Both the position numbers and the translations under genes were made by a program. The notes below the pieces were generated by a model. That model had not been told where the DNA came from. It worked only from the letters and a program-made list of their open reading frames with translations, and made no database searches. DNA of 64,000 bases from Azospirillum formosense (GTDB lineage: Bacteria > Pseudomonadota > Alphaproteobacteria > Azospirillales > Azospirillaceae). The stretch is from NCBI RefSeq assembly GCF_040500525.1, contig NZ_CP159402.1:1108501-1172500 (forward strand), given 5' to 3'. Below, one piece after another: positions 39,264-49,611 of the stretch (its first letter is position 1; the number at the start of each line of letters is the position of its first letter).

Positions 39264-39713
39264 TATGTCGCTCGGTTGCCAAAGTGAATTTTGAGTCATG
39301 CGTACGCTGCTTGGGCCGTATCGCGCGCCTTCCGACGCAGCGGCACGCGGGCGCGTGCACGAGCATCACGTCAGGAGCCGTTTTTGCGTGCGATGTTGTC
39401 GGTATGGATGAATATCGGGAACTTGCTGGGAAAATACCAGAAGAACTTTGCGCCGTATGGAAAAATTGCGCTTAGGCGGGTTGCCGGAGCCTTAGTCCGA
39501 AGGCCGGATTGCCTTGAGCCGTTGCTCCTGCGAAGCGCATAGGAACATCCGCGGACGAGAATTTTAAAAACTGTATTTCACGAATCGGTCGTGCAGGAAG
39601 CGGTTGCAACTCGGTTTGAAAATCCGCGGCGGGCCGGAATGCGTTGCGGAGCGTTCTGTTGACATCAGGCGCCCCTTGCATGGCGCACGCTGTCCGACAG
39701 GCGGAGTTTTTTC
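39264..39713. other. Intergenic region between the HTH gene and the HtrA protease
   Basis: About 450 bases with no gene. A perfect inverted repeat GCACGC-GGGC-GCGTGC lies at 39343-39358. A sequence CTTGAG-N17-CGCATA at 39513-39541 resembles an RpoH-type heat-shock promoter pointing at the protease, but the match is only partial. Confidence 0.35.
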
Positions 39714-41354
39714 ATGCCGCATTCCATCGATCGATTCCGGCCCCGGTCCGGCTCCGTCCGGCGCCCAGCCGGATTGAAGACCGGATTGACGAGCGGATCT
39801 GCATCGCGCTCGGCGGTGCCCGCCGTGTCCGCGGGGCTTCTCGCCGCCATCCTGGCTTTTTCGGCACCGGCATTCGCGCAGGATGCGGGGGGAGCCGCCG
39901 CTCCGCCGCCCGCCGCGCCGCCGCTGGCGTCCGCCCTGCCGCCCAACGCGCCCCCGACCTTCGCCGACCTTGCGGAGAAGCAGCTGGACGCTGTGGTCTT
40001 CATATCCACCACGCAGGCGCCTCCGCAGGGCGGTCCGCAGGCGGGGCCGCGCGGACCGGAGCTTCCGGGATTTCCGCCCGGCTCGCCCTTCGAGGAGTTC
40101 TTCCGCGAATTTCGCGACCGCCAGCGCGGGCAGCCGCAACAGCCGCAGCAGGCGCCGCGCCCGACGGCGGCGCTGGGCTCCGGATTCATCATCGACCCGG
40201 CGGGCTTCGTGGTCACCAACAGCCATGTGGTGTCCGAAGCCTCGGAGATTTCCGTCACCCTGCACGACGGCACGAAGCTGCCCGCGAAGCTGGTGGGCGT
40301 GGACGGGCCGACCGACCTTGCCGTTCTGAAGGTCGACAGCAAGAAGCCGCTGGTCGCCGCCCCCTGGGGCGACAGCGAGGCGCTGCGGGTCGGCGACTGG
40401 GTGGTCGCCATCGGCAACCCCTTCGGCCTCGGCGGATCGGTGACCGCGGGAATCCTGTCGGCGCGGCAGCGCGACATCCAGCAGGGGCCCTACGACGACT
40501 ATCTGCAGACCGACGCCTCGATCAACCGCGGCAATTCCGGCGGCCCGCTCTACAACCTCGACGGCGAGGTGATCGGCATCAACACGGCCATCTATTCACC
40601 GACCGGCGGCTCGGTGGGAATCGGCTTCGCCATCCCGTCCTCGGTGGCGCGCCCGGTCGTCGAGCAATTGCGCGACCATGGGCAGGTGCGCCGCGGCTGG
40701 CTGGGTGTCCAGGTGCAGAGCGTGACCCCGGACATCGCCGAGAGCCTGGGAATGCAGCAGCCGGCGGGCGCCCTGGTGACCAGCGTGTCGCCGGAAGGCC
40801 CGGCGGGGAAGGGCGGCGTCCGGCAGGGCGACGTCATCACCCGCTTCAACGGCGAGTCCATCGAGCAGATGCGCGAATTGCCGCGCGTTGTCGCCGCGAC
40901 GAAGATCGGGTCCGCGGTCCCGCTGGAGCTGGTGCGCGAGGGCAAGGCCGAAACCCTGACCGTGACGGTGGGCGAGCTGGAGCCGCCGGAACAGGTCGCC
41001 CTGTCCGGATCGAGCGGAGCGCCCCGTCCGGAGACGACCATCGACACCAAACAGGTTCTCGGCCTGACCCTGTCGCAGCTGACTCCCGGCCTGCGCGACA
41101 GTTTTTCCATCAACCCGGACGTCGAGGGCGTGGTGGTGACCGAGGTCGGCGACGCCAGCGCCGCCAGCGAGCGCGGGATCGAAGCGGGCGACGTCATCGT
41201 GGAGGCGGGGCAGGAGCCGGTGAAAACGCCGGAGGACCTGAACCGTCTGGTCGACGACGCGCGCAGCCAGGGGCGCAAGACCGTGCTGATGCTGCTCAGC
41301 CGCGACGGCGACCTGCGCTACGTGCCGATGCCCATCGAAGACCGCAAGGGCTGA
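39714..41354 (+). CDS. DegP/HtrA-type periplasmic serine protease (Do-like)
   Basis: A 546-residue protease. An export signal ends near residue 55 (AFA-QD) after an unusually long basic head. The trypsin-like domain has the triad His172 (TNSHVVSEA), Asp202 (GPTDLAVLKV) and Ser276 (RGNSGGPLYN). Two PDZ domains follow (about 325-420 and 440-540; GWLGVQVQSVTPDIAESLGM and EGVVVTEVGDASAASERGIEAGDVIVEAG). Such enzymes degrade or refold damaged envelope proteins. The linker between signal and protease is Pro/Gln-rich, typical of Do-like proteins. It is a single gene. Confidence 0.92.
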   Translation: MPHSIDRFRPRSGSVRRPAGLKTGLTSGSASRSAVPAVSAGLLAAILAFSAPAFAQDAGGAAAPPPAAPPLASALPPNAPPTFADLAEKQLDAVVFISTTQAPPQGGPQAGPRGPELPGFPPGSPFEEFFREFRDRQRGQPQQPQQAPRPTAALGSGFIIDPAGFVVTNSHVVSEASEISVTLHDGTKLPAKLVGVDGPTDLAVLKVDSKKPLVAAPWGDSEALRVGDWVVAIGNPFGLGGSVTAGILSARQRDIQQGPYDDYLQTDASINRGNSGGPLYNLDGEVIGINTAIYSPTGGSVGIGFAIPSSVARPVVEQLRDHGQVRRGWLGVQVQSVTPDIAESLGMQQPAGALVTSVSPEGPAGKGGVRQGDVITRFNGESIEQMRELPRVVAATKIGSAVPLELVREGKAETLTVTVGELEPPEQVALSGSSGAPRPETTIDTKQVLGLTLSQLTPGLRDSFSINPDVEGVVVTEVGDASAASERGIEAGDVIVEAGQEPVKTPEDLNRLVDDARSQGRKTVLMLLSRDGDLRYVPMPIEDRKG

Positions 41355-41457
41355 GGACGGCCGGAGGCTGCCCCCGGGTCTGTCCCAACCTTTTCCTCTA
41401 CCGTTTGCCGGGCGGCGGGAGTAATTTGCCCGCCACTTGGCGAATGGGATTAATCCA

Positions 41458-42216
41458 GTGAGTGTAGATTCCGAGGGCCGTCCGCCCGTGCGGCTGTCGG
41501 TCGTGGTTCCGGTCTTCAACGAGGCCGAAAACGTCCTTCCCCTCCTTGAGGAGATCGAGCGCGCGCTCTCGCCCGCCGCCGTGCTGGGCCGCGCCTTCGA
41601 AGTGATCTATGTGGATGATGGCTCAAGCGACGACACGCTGACGCGCCTTGCGCCGGTGGTCGCCGCGGGCCGCCTGCGGCTGGTCCGCCACGTCCGCCGG
41701 TCCGGACAGAGCGCGGCCGTGCGCACCGGGGTCAAGGCGGCGCGGGGGGAGTGGATCGCCACCCTCGACGGCGACGGCCAGAACGACCCCGCCGACATCC
41801 CAGCCCTGTTCGCCCTGGCCGCCAAGGGCGGTCCGGACGCGCCGGTGCTGGTCGGCGGCCTGCGCAAGAAGCGGCAGGACACGCTGTCGAAGCGGCTGGC
41901 CTCGCGCTTCGCGAACGCGGTGCGGCAATCCTTCCTCCAGGACGGCTGCACCGACAGCGGTTGCGGGCTGAAGCTGTTCCGCCGCGACGCCTTCCTCGAT
42001 CTGCCCTTCTTCGGAGCGATGCACCGCTTCCTGCCCGCCCTGTTCCGCTCGCACGGCCATCCGGTCGCCTATGTGCCGGTCAACCACCGCCCTCGCGAGC
42101 GCGGCGTGTCCAAATACAACAACTGGCGCCGCGGGCTGATCGGCGTGGTCGATCTGCTGGGCGTCTATTGGCTGAAGCGGCGCACCGCGCTGTCGCCCGC
42201 GGTCGAAGACCGCTGA
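41458..42216 (+). CDS. Glycosyltransferase GT2, polyprenyl-phosphate/dolichyl-P-mannose synthase-like
   Basis: A 252-residue enzyme with SVVVPVFNEAENVLPLLEEIE, VIYVDDGSSDDT and ATLDGDGQNDPADIP, the metal-site pattern of the DPM1/ArnC group. It lacks clear C-terminal membrane helices. It probably makes a polyprenyl-phosphate sugar for the ArnT-like enzyme two genes on. The GTG at 41458 is chosen over an in-frame TTG 21 bases upstream. Genes 2 and 3 of the unit follow at 31 and -4 bases. Confidence 0.86.
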   Translation: MSVDSEGRPPVRLSVVVPVFNEAENVLPLLEEIERALSPAAVLGRAFEVIYVDDGSSDDTLTRLAPVVAAGRLRLVRHVRRSGQSAAVRTGVKAARGEWIATLDGDGQNDPADIPALFALAAKGGPDAPVLVGGLRKKRQDTLSKRLASRFANAVRQSFLQDGCTDSGCGLKLFRRDAFLDLPFFGAMHRFLPALFRSHGHPVAYVPVNHRPRERGVSKYNNWRRGLIGVVDLLGVYWLKRRTALSPAVEDR

Positions 42217-42247
42217 GCCCTTCTCCAGACGGACCGGCCGCCGCCCG

Positions 42248-42571
42248 ATGCTCGAACGCGCCATCGCCTGGTACCAGAGCCAAAGCACCGCCGACCTGAT
42301 CTGGGTCGGCGTCGGCTTTTTCGCGCAGGCGCTCTTCATGATGCGCTTCGTCGTCCAGTGGATCGCCAGCGAGCGCGCCCGGCGCAGCATCGTGCCGGAC
42401 CTCTTCTGGTATTTCTCGATCGGCGGCGGGGTTCTTTTGTTGGCCTATTCGATCCAGCGGGGTGATCCGGTGTTCATGTTCGGGCAGGGGCTGGGCCTCA
42501 TCATCTATTTCCGGAACCTCTACTTCGTCCTGAACAACCGCCGGAACGGCGGCGCGGCGGGCTCGCCGTGA
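42248..42571 (+). CDS. LAB_N-domain small membrane protein
   Basis: A 107-residue protein with three membrane segments. It matches the lipid-A-disaccharide-synthase N-terminal (LAB_N) domain (LIWVGVGFFAQALFMMRFVVQWIASERARRS and YFSIGGGVLLLAYSIQRGDPVFMFGQG). Standalone LAB_N proteins are common beside glycosyltransferases and are thought to be lipid-linked-sugar related. The role is unclear. Its stop overlaps the GTG of the next gene. Confidence 0.82.
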   Translation: MLERAIAWYQSQSTADLIWVGVGFFAQALFMMRFVVQWIASERARRSIVPDLFWYFSIGGGVLLLAYSIQRGDPVFMFGQGLGLIIYFRNLYFVLNNRRNGGAAGSP

Positions 42572-44253
42572 GCGCGGTGTCGAACACCGCGGCCGGCCGC
42601 CTGCCGGTCCTGGCCTATCTGGCCCTGGCGGTGATCAGCGTCCTGCTGTTCCTGCCCGGCTTCTTCGACCTGCCACCCTTCGACCGCGACGAGGCGCGCT
42701 TCGCCCAGGCGTCGCACCAGATGCTGGAAAGCGGTGACTATGTCGACATCCGCTTCCAGGACGAGGCGCGCCACAAGAAGCCGGTCGGCATCTACTGGCT
42801 GCAGACCGCGGCGACGCGGCTGGTCGACGGGCCGGGCGGGATGCCGAAGGAGATCTGGACCTTCCGCATCCCCTCGCTGATCGGGGCGGTGCTGGCGGTG
42901 CTGGCGACGGCCTGGACCGGGGCACGGATGTTCGGCGGGACGGTGGGGTTCCTCGCCGGTCTGATGATGGCCTCCTGCGTCGTGCTGGGCGTCGAGGCCC
43001 GCATGGCGAAGACCGACGCGGTGCTCCTGTCCACCATCGTGATCGGGCAGGCGGCGCTGGCCAGCCTCTATCTGAACCGCCATGCGGAGCGGTCCGGCTG
43101 GGCGGCGCCGCTCGCCTTCTGGATCGCCGCGGGCGTGGGCATCCTCATCAAGGGACCCATCGTTCTCCTGGTGTCGGGAACCACGGCGCTCGTGCTGGCG
43201 GTGCTGGACCGCCGCGCCGGTTGGCTGAAGCGGCTGCGGCCCCTGGTCGGCCTCGCCATCGTGGCGGCCATCGCCGCCCCCTGGCTGATCGCCATCACGG
43301 TCAAGACCAAGGGCGCCTTCTTCGCGGAGTCGGTCGGCCACGACATGATGGGCAAGGTGGTCGGCGGGCAGGAGGCCAAGGGGCTGCCGCCCGGCTATTA
43401 CCTGGGCACCTTCTGGGTGACCTTCGCGCCCTGGTCCTTCCTGGCCCTGCTGGCCGTTCCCTGGGCGTGGCGCCACCGCAAGGGCGGCGGCCCGGCGGCG
43501 GACGCCGTGCGCTTCTGCATCGCCTGGATCATCCCGAGCTGGCTGGTGTTCGAGGCGGTCCCGACCAAGCTGCTGCACTACACGCTGCCGGTCTTTCCGG
43601 CCATCGCCATCCTCACCGCCGCCGCGGCGCGCGAGCATTTCCTGCGCCGCGCCGAGGCGCCGCGCTGGGGCCTGTTCTCCGCCGCCACCGTCCTCGGGGC
43701 CATCGGCTTCGGCGCGCTGACGATCGCGGTCGCGGTGATTCCCTATCTGGTGGACGGGCGCGTCGATCCGGTCGCGGTCGCCCTGCTGCCGGTGGTCCTG
43801 GTGCTGTACGCGCTGGCCGTGCGCCTGTTCGCCCAGCGCCGCGAGACTCATGGCTTCGCGGCCGGTCTGGCGGCGGCGGCCGTTCTGTACGCCGGCACCT
43901 ACGGCGCCGTCCTGCCGGGAATCGACGGCGTGTGGATCAGCCGGCAGGCCGCGAGGGCGGTCGCGGCGGTGCGCCCCTGCGCCGACAGCGTGGTCGCCTC
44001 CGCCGGCTATTCGGAGCCGAGCCTCGTCTTTTTGCTGGGGACCGACACGCGCCTGACCCACGGGACGGGCGCCGCCGCCCATCTTGCCGAGAACCCGTCC
44101 TGCGGGCTGGCCCTGGTGACCGACCGGGAGGAGGCGGAGTTCCGCGCCGCCCTGAAGGGGGCGGAGCCGGTGCCGCTCGGCCGTTTCACCGGCTTCAACT
44201 ACAACACCGGCAAGCGGCTCACCCTGACGCTCTACGCCTCCGCGCGGTCCTGA
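42568..44253 (+). CDS. ArnT/PMT-family glycosyltransferase (GT83-like)
   Basis: A 561-residue membrane protein with about ten membrane segments. The first periplasmic loop has PPFDRDEARFAQASHQMLESGDY and then HKKPVGIYWLQTAATRL, the catalytic-loop pattern of ArnT/PMT-like enzymes that use polyprenyl-phosphate sugars. The substrate (lipid A, protein or glycan) is not shown. The GTG start overlaps the LAB_N gene by four bases. No arnA, arnB or arnD genes are present, so 4-amino-arabinose transfer is unproven. Confidence 0.86.
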   Translation: MSAVSNTAAGRLPVLAYLALAVISVLLFLPGFFDLPPFDRDEARFAQASHQMLESGDYVDIRFQDEARHKKPVGIYWLQTAATRLVDGPGGMPKEIWTFRIPSLIGAVLAVLATAWTGARMFGGTVGFLAGLMMASCVVLGVEARMAKTDAVLLSTIVIGQAALASLYLNRHAERSGWAAPLAFWIAAGVGILIKGPIVLLVSGTTALVLAVLDRRAGWLKRLRPLVGLAIVAAIAAPWLIAITVKTKGAFFAESVGHDMMGKVVGGQEAKGLPPGYYLGTFWVTFAPWSFLALLAVPWAWRHRKGGGPAADAVRFCIAWIIPSWLVFEAVPTKLLHYTLPVFPAIAILTAAAAREHFLRRAEAPRWGLFSAATVLGAIGFGALTIAVAVIPYLVDGRVDPVAVALLPVVLVLYALAVRLFAQRRETHGFAAGLAAAAVLYAGTYGAVLPGIDGVWISRQAARAVAAVRPCADSVVASAGYSEPSLVFLLGTDTRLTHGTGAAAHLAENPSCGLALVTDREEAEFRAALKGAEPVPLGRFTGFNYNTGKRLTLTLYASARS

Positions 44254-44396
44254 ACGGACCGGAATGGGGTGTCCTCCCGATAGAGGTTGCCGGATGGAGG
44301 CTGCGGGCTGAGTAACCCGCCTCCCCCCTGGACATGCGCGGCCGCATCCGGCGGAATCGGCCTTCCACACGCAAAAGGATGGAAGGCCGCCGTGTC

Positions 44397-44792
44397 ATGC
44401 TTCGAACGATGACTGTAGCGACCCTCGCGGTGCTGGCCTTTGCCGCACCCGCCGAAGCGCAAAGGCAGGAATATCCCTCCTGGGTGTATGAGGAGATGGT
44501 TCCGACCGGCCCCTACATGCGCCGCATGGAGGAGGCCCAGCCGGTCCCCGGTCCCCGGCCGTCCCACTGGGGCGCCATGGGCAACGGCGAGCAGTTCCGC
44601 GCCGGCTCGCGCGGCTACGGCACCGATCCGGCCCGCGCCACCCCCTCCTACTCCCGGACCAATTCGCTGACGCCGCCGGTCCGCGACGGGCGCGGCGCGG
44701 CCAACGCCGCGCGGCGTGGCGGTGGCGGCGACAACGTGCCGGGCACCCCGCGCGAGGTGACGCTCAATCCGGAGTACAATTTCGAGCGTTGA
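44397..44792 (+). CDS. Small exported protein of unknown function
   Basis: A 131-residue protein with a signal peptide ([22 protein letters not shown]). The mature part has [31 protein letters not shown], then Gly/Arg/Ala-rich sequence, and ends [12 protein letters not shown]. No domain was recognised. Its last 29 bases overlap the 3' end of the convergent ROK kinase gene. The first in-frame start 63 bases upstream lacks a signal peptide. Confidence 0.6.
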   Translation: MLRTMTVATLAVLAFAAPAEAQRQEYPSWVYEEMVPTGPYMRRMEEAQPVPGPRPSHWGAMGNGEQFRAGSRGYGTDPARATPSYSRTNSLTPPVRDGRGAANAARRGGGGDNVPGTPREVTLNPEYNFER

Positions 44793-45732
44793 CCGCGGCC
44801 TCCTCGGGCCGCCACAGCCAGGCGGCCCCGCGGACCCCGCTCGAATCGCCATGGACGGCCCGGCGGACAGGGGTGTCCAGGCTGTCCGTGAAGGCCCAGC
44901 GGGCGATGGCCGGGGGAAGGGCGGCGTAGAGGACGTCCAGGTTCGACAGCCCGCCGCCCAGAACGATCACGTCCGGGTCCAGGACATTGACGATTCCCGC
45001 CAGCCCGCGCCCCAGCCGGTCGACCAGCCGGTCGAGGGTGGCGCGGGCCGCGGCGTCGCCGCGTTCCGCCTGGGTGGCGATGGCCTCCGCGGTCAGCTCC
45101 ACCCCGGTGGCGCGGCGGTGGTCGGCGGCGACGGCGGGGCCGGACACGAAGGTTTCCAGACAGCCGGCCTTGCCGCAGTAGCAGGCCGGTCCGGGGCGCT
45201 CCCCGTCGATGGGCCAGGGCAGGGGATTGTGCCCCCACTCGCCGCCGATGGCGTTGCGGCCGCCCAGCGGACGGCCGTCCACGACGATTCCCGCCCCGCA
45301 ACCGGTGCCGAGGATCGCCGCGAAGACCACGCCGCAGCCGGCCCCGGCGCCGTCCGCCGCCTCCGACACGGCCAGACAGTTGGCATCGTTCTCGACCCGC
45401 ACCGGCCGCCGCAGCGCCGTGGCGAGGTCGCGGTCGAAGGGCTTGCCGATCAGCCAGGTCGAGTTGGCGTTCTTCACCAGCCCGGTCGCCGGAGAAATGG
45501 CGCCGGGAATGCCGATTCCGACGGTGGCCCCCGAGGCCCCCGTCGCGCTCTCCAGCCGCGCCACCAGATCCGCGATGGTCCGCACCGTCGCGCCGTAGTC
45601 GCCGCGCGGGGTGGGGACACGGATGCGGGCGCGCTCCTCGCCGGCCGCGCCGAGCGCGATTCCCTCCGTCTTCGTGCCGCCGAGGTCGATGCCGATGCGG
45701 ATGGCCGAGGGGGAACCGCCGGTGCGTTTCAT
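44764..45732 (-). CDS. ROK-family sugar kinase (fructokinase/glucokinase type)
   Basis: A 322-residue kinase. [17 protein letters not shown] is the ATP motif, [12 protein letters not shown] the catalytic Asp region, [12 protein letters not shown] the ROK signature, and [17 protein letters not shown] the zinc-binding CxCxxxxC motif. This is most like Mak/fructokinase or a bacterial glucokinase. The preferred sugar is not determined. The ATG at 45732 is chosen because the conserved fold begins about ten residues later. Confidence 0.88.
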   Translation of the reverse strand: MKRTGGSPSAIRIGIDLGGTKTEGIALGAAGEERARIRVPTPRGDYGATVRTIADLVARLESATGASGATVGIGIPGAISPATGLVKNANSTWLIGKPFDRDLATALRRPVRVENDANCLAVSEAADGAGAGCGVVFAAILGTGCGAGIVVDGRPLGGRNAIGGEWGHNPLPWPIDGERPGPACYCGKAGCLETFVSGPAVAADHRRATGVELTAEAIATQAERGDAAARATLDRLVDRLGRGLAGIVNVLDPDVIVLGGGLSNLDVLYAALPPAIARWAFTDSLDTPVRRAVHGDSSGVRGAAWLWRPEEAAVNARNCTPD

Positions 45733-45892
45733 GGAAAAATGCCCTGATCTGTGGCCCGCGTCACAGACGGACGCCGGTGCTGTTGCAATACTGGGAAAGA
45801 CCGACGACCCGCAAGACAAGCAACCGCCCGGCAGCGCCGGCGACGGCCGCGCCACAGGCTGGGACAAATGGTCTTCGCCTGGGCGATATGGG

Positions 45893-45920
45893 TTGACCGT
45901 CTGTCGGGATCTTGTAGAAC
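45893..45920 (+). promoter_or_regulatory. Candidate sigma-70 promoter
   Basis: TTGACC and TAGAAC are separated by 16 bases, about 70 bases upstream of the ATG at 45989, in the gap between the ROK kinase and the following exported protein. Confidence 0.4.
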
Positions 45921-45988
45921 CAGCGAAGGAGAGGGCGTGATCCGTCGGATTCCGCCCGTCAATCAGGGCCACCGGAGCCGGACCAACG

Positions 45989-46783
45989 ATGAATCGCCAG
46001 CGCGCCGCCCATCGCATTCCTTCCTTCACCTTGCGCAGCGCCGCCGCCGTCGGCCTCGCCGTGCTGTTCGCCGGCGCCGCGCTGCCGGCCGCCGCCAAGG
46101 AGGCGGCGAAGCCGGCGGCCGAGAAAACGGCTGCGAAGGCCACCGCGAAGCCGGCTTCCGCCAAGAGCACCGCGTCCAAGGCCGCCGCGGCCAAGCCCGG
46201 CGCCTGCTACAGCCGCGCCGAGCACGCCGCGGAGCAGACCATCCGCATGCACACCGAGATGATGGTGGTCGGCCTGACCTGCCAGCAGGTGAATCCGGAC
46301 AAGAAGCCATTCAACCTGTACCAGGACTTCACCATCAAGAACCGCTCGCTGATCTCCAATTCGGAAGCGTCGATGATCGACCACTTCCGCAAGAAGGGCG
46401 GCGGCAACGCGACGCGGCAGTTCGACATGTACCGCACCGAGCTGGCGAACGAGATCAGCCGCCGCGCCGCGGTGATCGGCACCGGGCTCTATTGCGCCAA
46501 CTTCGTGGATCGCTCCAAGGCGGCGATGGACCTGACGGCGGACGACATCCGCGTCCTGACCGGCGATGAAAAAAGCGCCGGCCTGATGCATTTGTCGTCA
46601 AAGCCGCTGTGCGACGTGCAGGTCGTCAGCAACCCGGACGTGAATTACGACGTCGCCCAGGCCCCGGCCTCGCGCAGCGGCAGCGCGGCGGCGCCGTCCA
46701 AGTCGACCGGCAAGGCGACGGCCAAGGCCCCCGGAAAGCCCAAGGAGCCTGCGAAGGCGCAGGTTGTTTCCGCCAAGCGCTGA
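45989..46783 (+). CDS. Exported Lys/Ala-rich protein of unknown function
   Basis: A 264-residue protein with a long signal sequence ending near AAAK (residue 37). A Lys/Ala-rich histone-like stretch (about 37-68) is followed by a conserved-looking domain (about 70-210; [62 protein letters not shown]) with several Cys that could form disulfides. A second low-complexity Lys/Ala tail ends the protein. No family was recognised. A strong terminator follows 81 bases downstream. Confidence 0.65.
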   Translation: MNRQRAAHRIPSFTLRSAAAVGLAVLFAGAALPAAAKEAAKPAAEKTAAKATAKPASAKSTASKAAAAKPGACYSRAEHAAEQTIRMHTEMMVVGLTCQQVNPDKKPFNLYQDFTIKNRSLISNSEASMIDHFRKKGGGNATRQFDMYRTELANEISRRAAVIGTGLYCANFVDRSKAAMDLTADDIRVLTGDEKSAGLMHLSSKPLCDVQVVSNPDVNYDVAQAPASRSGSAAAPSKSTGKATAKAPGKPKEPAKAQVVSAKR

Positions 46784-46864
46784 CCAGCCGGCAGCGATGG
46801 TGATGCCGGCTCTCACACGCGGACCGGCATCATGCATCGCAGCAGTGGCACAGTTGTTGCGAAG

Positions 46865-46896
46865 CCCTCTTCACCCCAGTGAAGAGGGTTTTTTTG
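46865..46896 (+). terminator. Rho-independent terminator
   Basis: A perfect 10-bp stem CCCTCTTCAC / GTGAAGAGGG with a CCCA loop and eight T. It ends the unit of the Lys/Ala-rich protein and isolates it from the liv genes. Confidence 0.92.
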
Positions 46897-46958
46897 TGCG
46901 GTGCATTCGCTATGGTAGAAATCAAGCGCAAAGTTCACGGAACTGACATGAATCGATA

Positions 46959-46986
46959 TTGCAAATTCTCGGAAAATTGGTATTAC
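46959..46986 (+). promoter_or_regulatory. Candidate promoter of the liv operon
   Basis: TTGCAA and TATTAC are separated by 16 bases in an AT-rich stretch about 200 bases before livH. The remaining gap (46784-47183) has only the terminator and no gene. Confidence 0.35.
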
Positions 46987-47183
46987 CGCAGATAGAGTGC
47001 GGGTTTGCCCTCTTGCTCTGTTGAGAGCCGCTGGGCTAACGTTCCGCTCACACAACAATCTTGGCCCCGCGCTCAAGAGCATGGGTAAGCCAATTCGGGG
47101 AGTGGCACTTCACGTGACTGGTGTACGAGCGCGCTTGTCTCGCTCGCCGAAGCCTGCGCATCGCGCCGAGGCGAGGTAAGACA

Positions 47184-48089
<906 letters not shown>

Positions 48090-48093
48090 GGCC

Positions 48094-49611
48094 ATGACCG
48101 CGATTTCCATGTCCTCGCCGCGGGCCATCGCCTGGCCCGCGATCCTGAAGGAGGCGGCGATGACCGCCTTCGTCGCCCTTCTCCTGACCATCCCGCTGGT
48201 CGGCCTGCGCACGGTGGACCGACCCACCGGCCTCGGGCTGGAGACCCGCTGGAACGAGGTGGCCGCCGCCGTCGGTCTGGTCTTCCTCGGCCGTCTCGGA
48301 CTCTGCCTGATCCGCGAAGGCCACGCCGTGACCGTCCTGGTGTTGGCCGCCGCCGCCACCGCGGCGGGCTTCTTCATCGCAATGCCGACGGAGGCCCTGC
48401 GGGTCATCCTGATCGGCGGCGGCACGGTCATCGCGATCCGCGCCATCCTGGCCATCCGCACCGGCCGCTCCAAGCTGTCGCAGGCGGAGCGCGACAAGCG
48501 GATGGACCACATCGCCGCGCAGGTGCAGCACGCCTCGCGCTGGCTCGGCCCGATCGCCGTCGTCGTGGCCCTGGCCTTCCCGTTCACGCCGCTGGCCGAC
48601 CGCCAGCTGCTGGACATCGGCATCCTGCTGCTGACCTACATCATGCTGGGCTGGGGGCTGAACATCGTGGTCGGCCTCGCCGGCCTGCTCGACCTCGGCT
48701 ACGTGGCCTTCTACGCCGTGGGCGCCTACTCCTACGCGCTGCTGGCCCATTATTTCGGCTTCAGCTTCTGGGTCTGCCTGCCGCTGGCCGGCCTGCTGGC
48801 GGCATTGTCGGGCGTGCTGCTGGGCTTCCCGGTCCTGCGGCTGCGCGGCGACTATTTCGCCATCGTGACGCTGGGCTTCGGCGAGATCATCCGCATCATC
48901 CTGATCAACTGGTACCAGTTCACCGGCGGCCCCAACGGCATTTCCGGCATTCCGCGCCCGAGCTTCTTCGGCATCGCCGACTTCACGCGGACCCCGGCGG
49001 AGGGCACGGCGGCCTTCCACGAGCTGTTCGGCCTGGAGTTCAGCCCGCTGCACCGGATCATCTTCCTCTATTACCTGATCCTGGTGCTGGCCCTGGTGGT
49101 GAACCTGTTCACCATGCGCGTCCGCAAGCTTCCGCTGGGCCGCGCCTGGGAAGCCCTGCGCGAGGACGACATCGCCTGCGCCTCGCTGGGCATCAACCGC
49201 ACGAACATGAAGCTGGCGGCCTTCGCCATCGCGGCGATGTTCGGCGGATTCGCCGGGTCCTTCTTCGCCACCCGCCAGGGCTTCATCAGCCCGGAGAGCT
49301 TCACCTTCATCGAATCGGCGATCATCCTCGCCATCGTGGTGCTGGGCGGCATGGGCAGCCAGATCGGCGTCGTCGTGGCGACCCTTCTGGTCATCGGCCT
49401 GCCGGAAGCCTTCCGTGAACTGGCCGACTACCGCATGCTGACGTTCGGCATGGGCATGGTGCTGATCATGCTGTGGCGTCCGCGCGGCCTGCTGGCCCAC
49501 CGCGATCCGACCATCCTCCTGCACGGCCGTCCCAAGGGCGGAAGCGGCGGACCCGCCGCGGGCACCGCCGCCGCCGCCGGCCAGGGCATCGCCGGGGGGA
49601 GCGCGAAGTGA
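48094..49611 (+). CDS. livM: Branched-chain amino acid ABC transporter permease LivM
   Basis: A 505-residue permease with extra N-terminal membrane segments (about 1-150), as usual in proteobacterial LivM, before the core ([50 protein letters not shown]). The EAA loop is [20 protein letters not shown]. The C-terminus is Gly/Ala-rich. It begins 4 bases after livH and ends overlapping livG by one base (TGATG). Confidence 0.95.
   Translation: MTAISMSSPRAIAWPAILKEAAMTAFVALLLTIPLVGLRTVDRPTGLGLETRWNEVAAAVGLVFLGRLGLCLIREGHAVTVLVLAAAATAAGFFIAMPTEALRVILIGGGTVIAIRAILAIRTGRSKLSQAERDKRMDHIAAQVQHASRWLGPIAVVVALAFPFTPLADRQLLDIGILLLTYIMLGWGLNIVVGLAGLLDLGYVAFYAVGAYSYALLAHYFGFSFWVCLPLAGLLAALSGVLLGFPVLRLRGDYFAIVTLGFGEIIRIILINWYQFTGGPNGISGIPRPSFFGIADFTRTPAEGTAAFHELFGLEFSPLHRIIFLYYLILVLALVVNLFTMRVRKLPLGRAWEALREDDIACASLGINRTNMKLAAFAIAAMFGGFAGSFFATRQGFISPESFTFIESAIILAIVVLGGMGSQIGVVVATLLVIGLPEAFRELADYRMLTFGMGMVLIMLWRPRGLLAHRDPTILLHGRPKGGSGGPAAGTAAAAGQGIAGGSAK

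Noticed and set aside
46813..47082. Minus-strand 89-codon frame between the terminator and livH
   Set aside because: It covers the terminator and the AT-rich promoter region. There is no ribosome site or recognisable domain.
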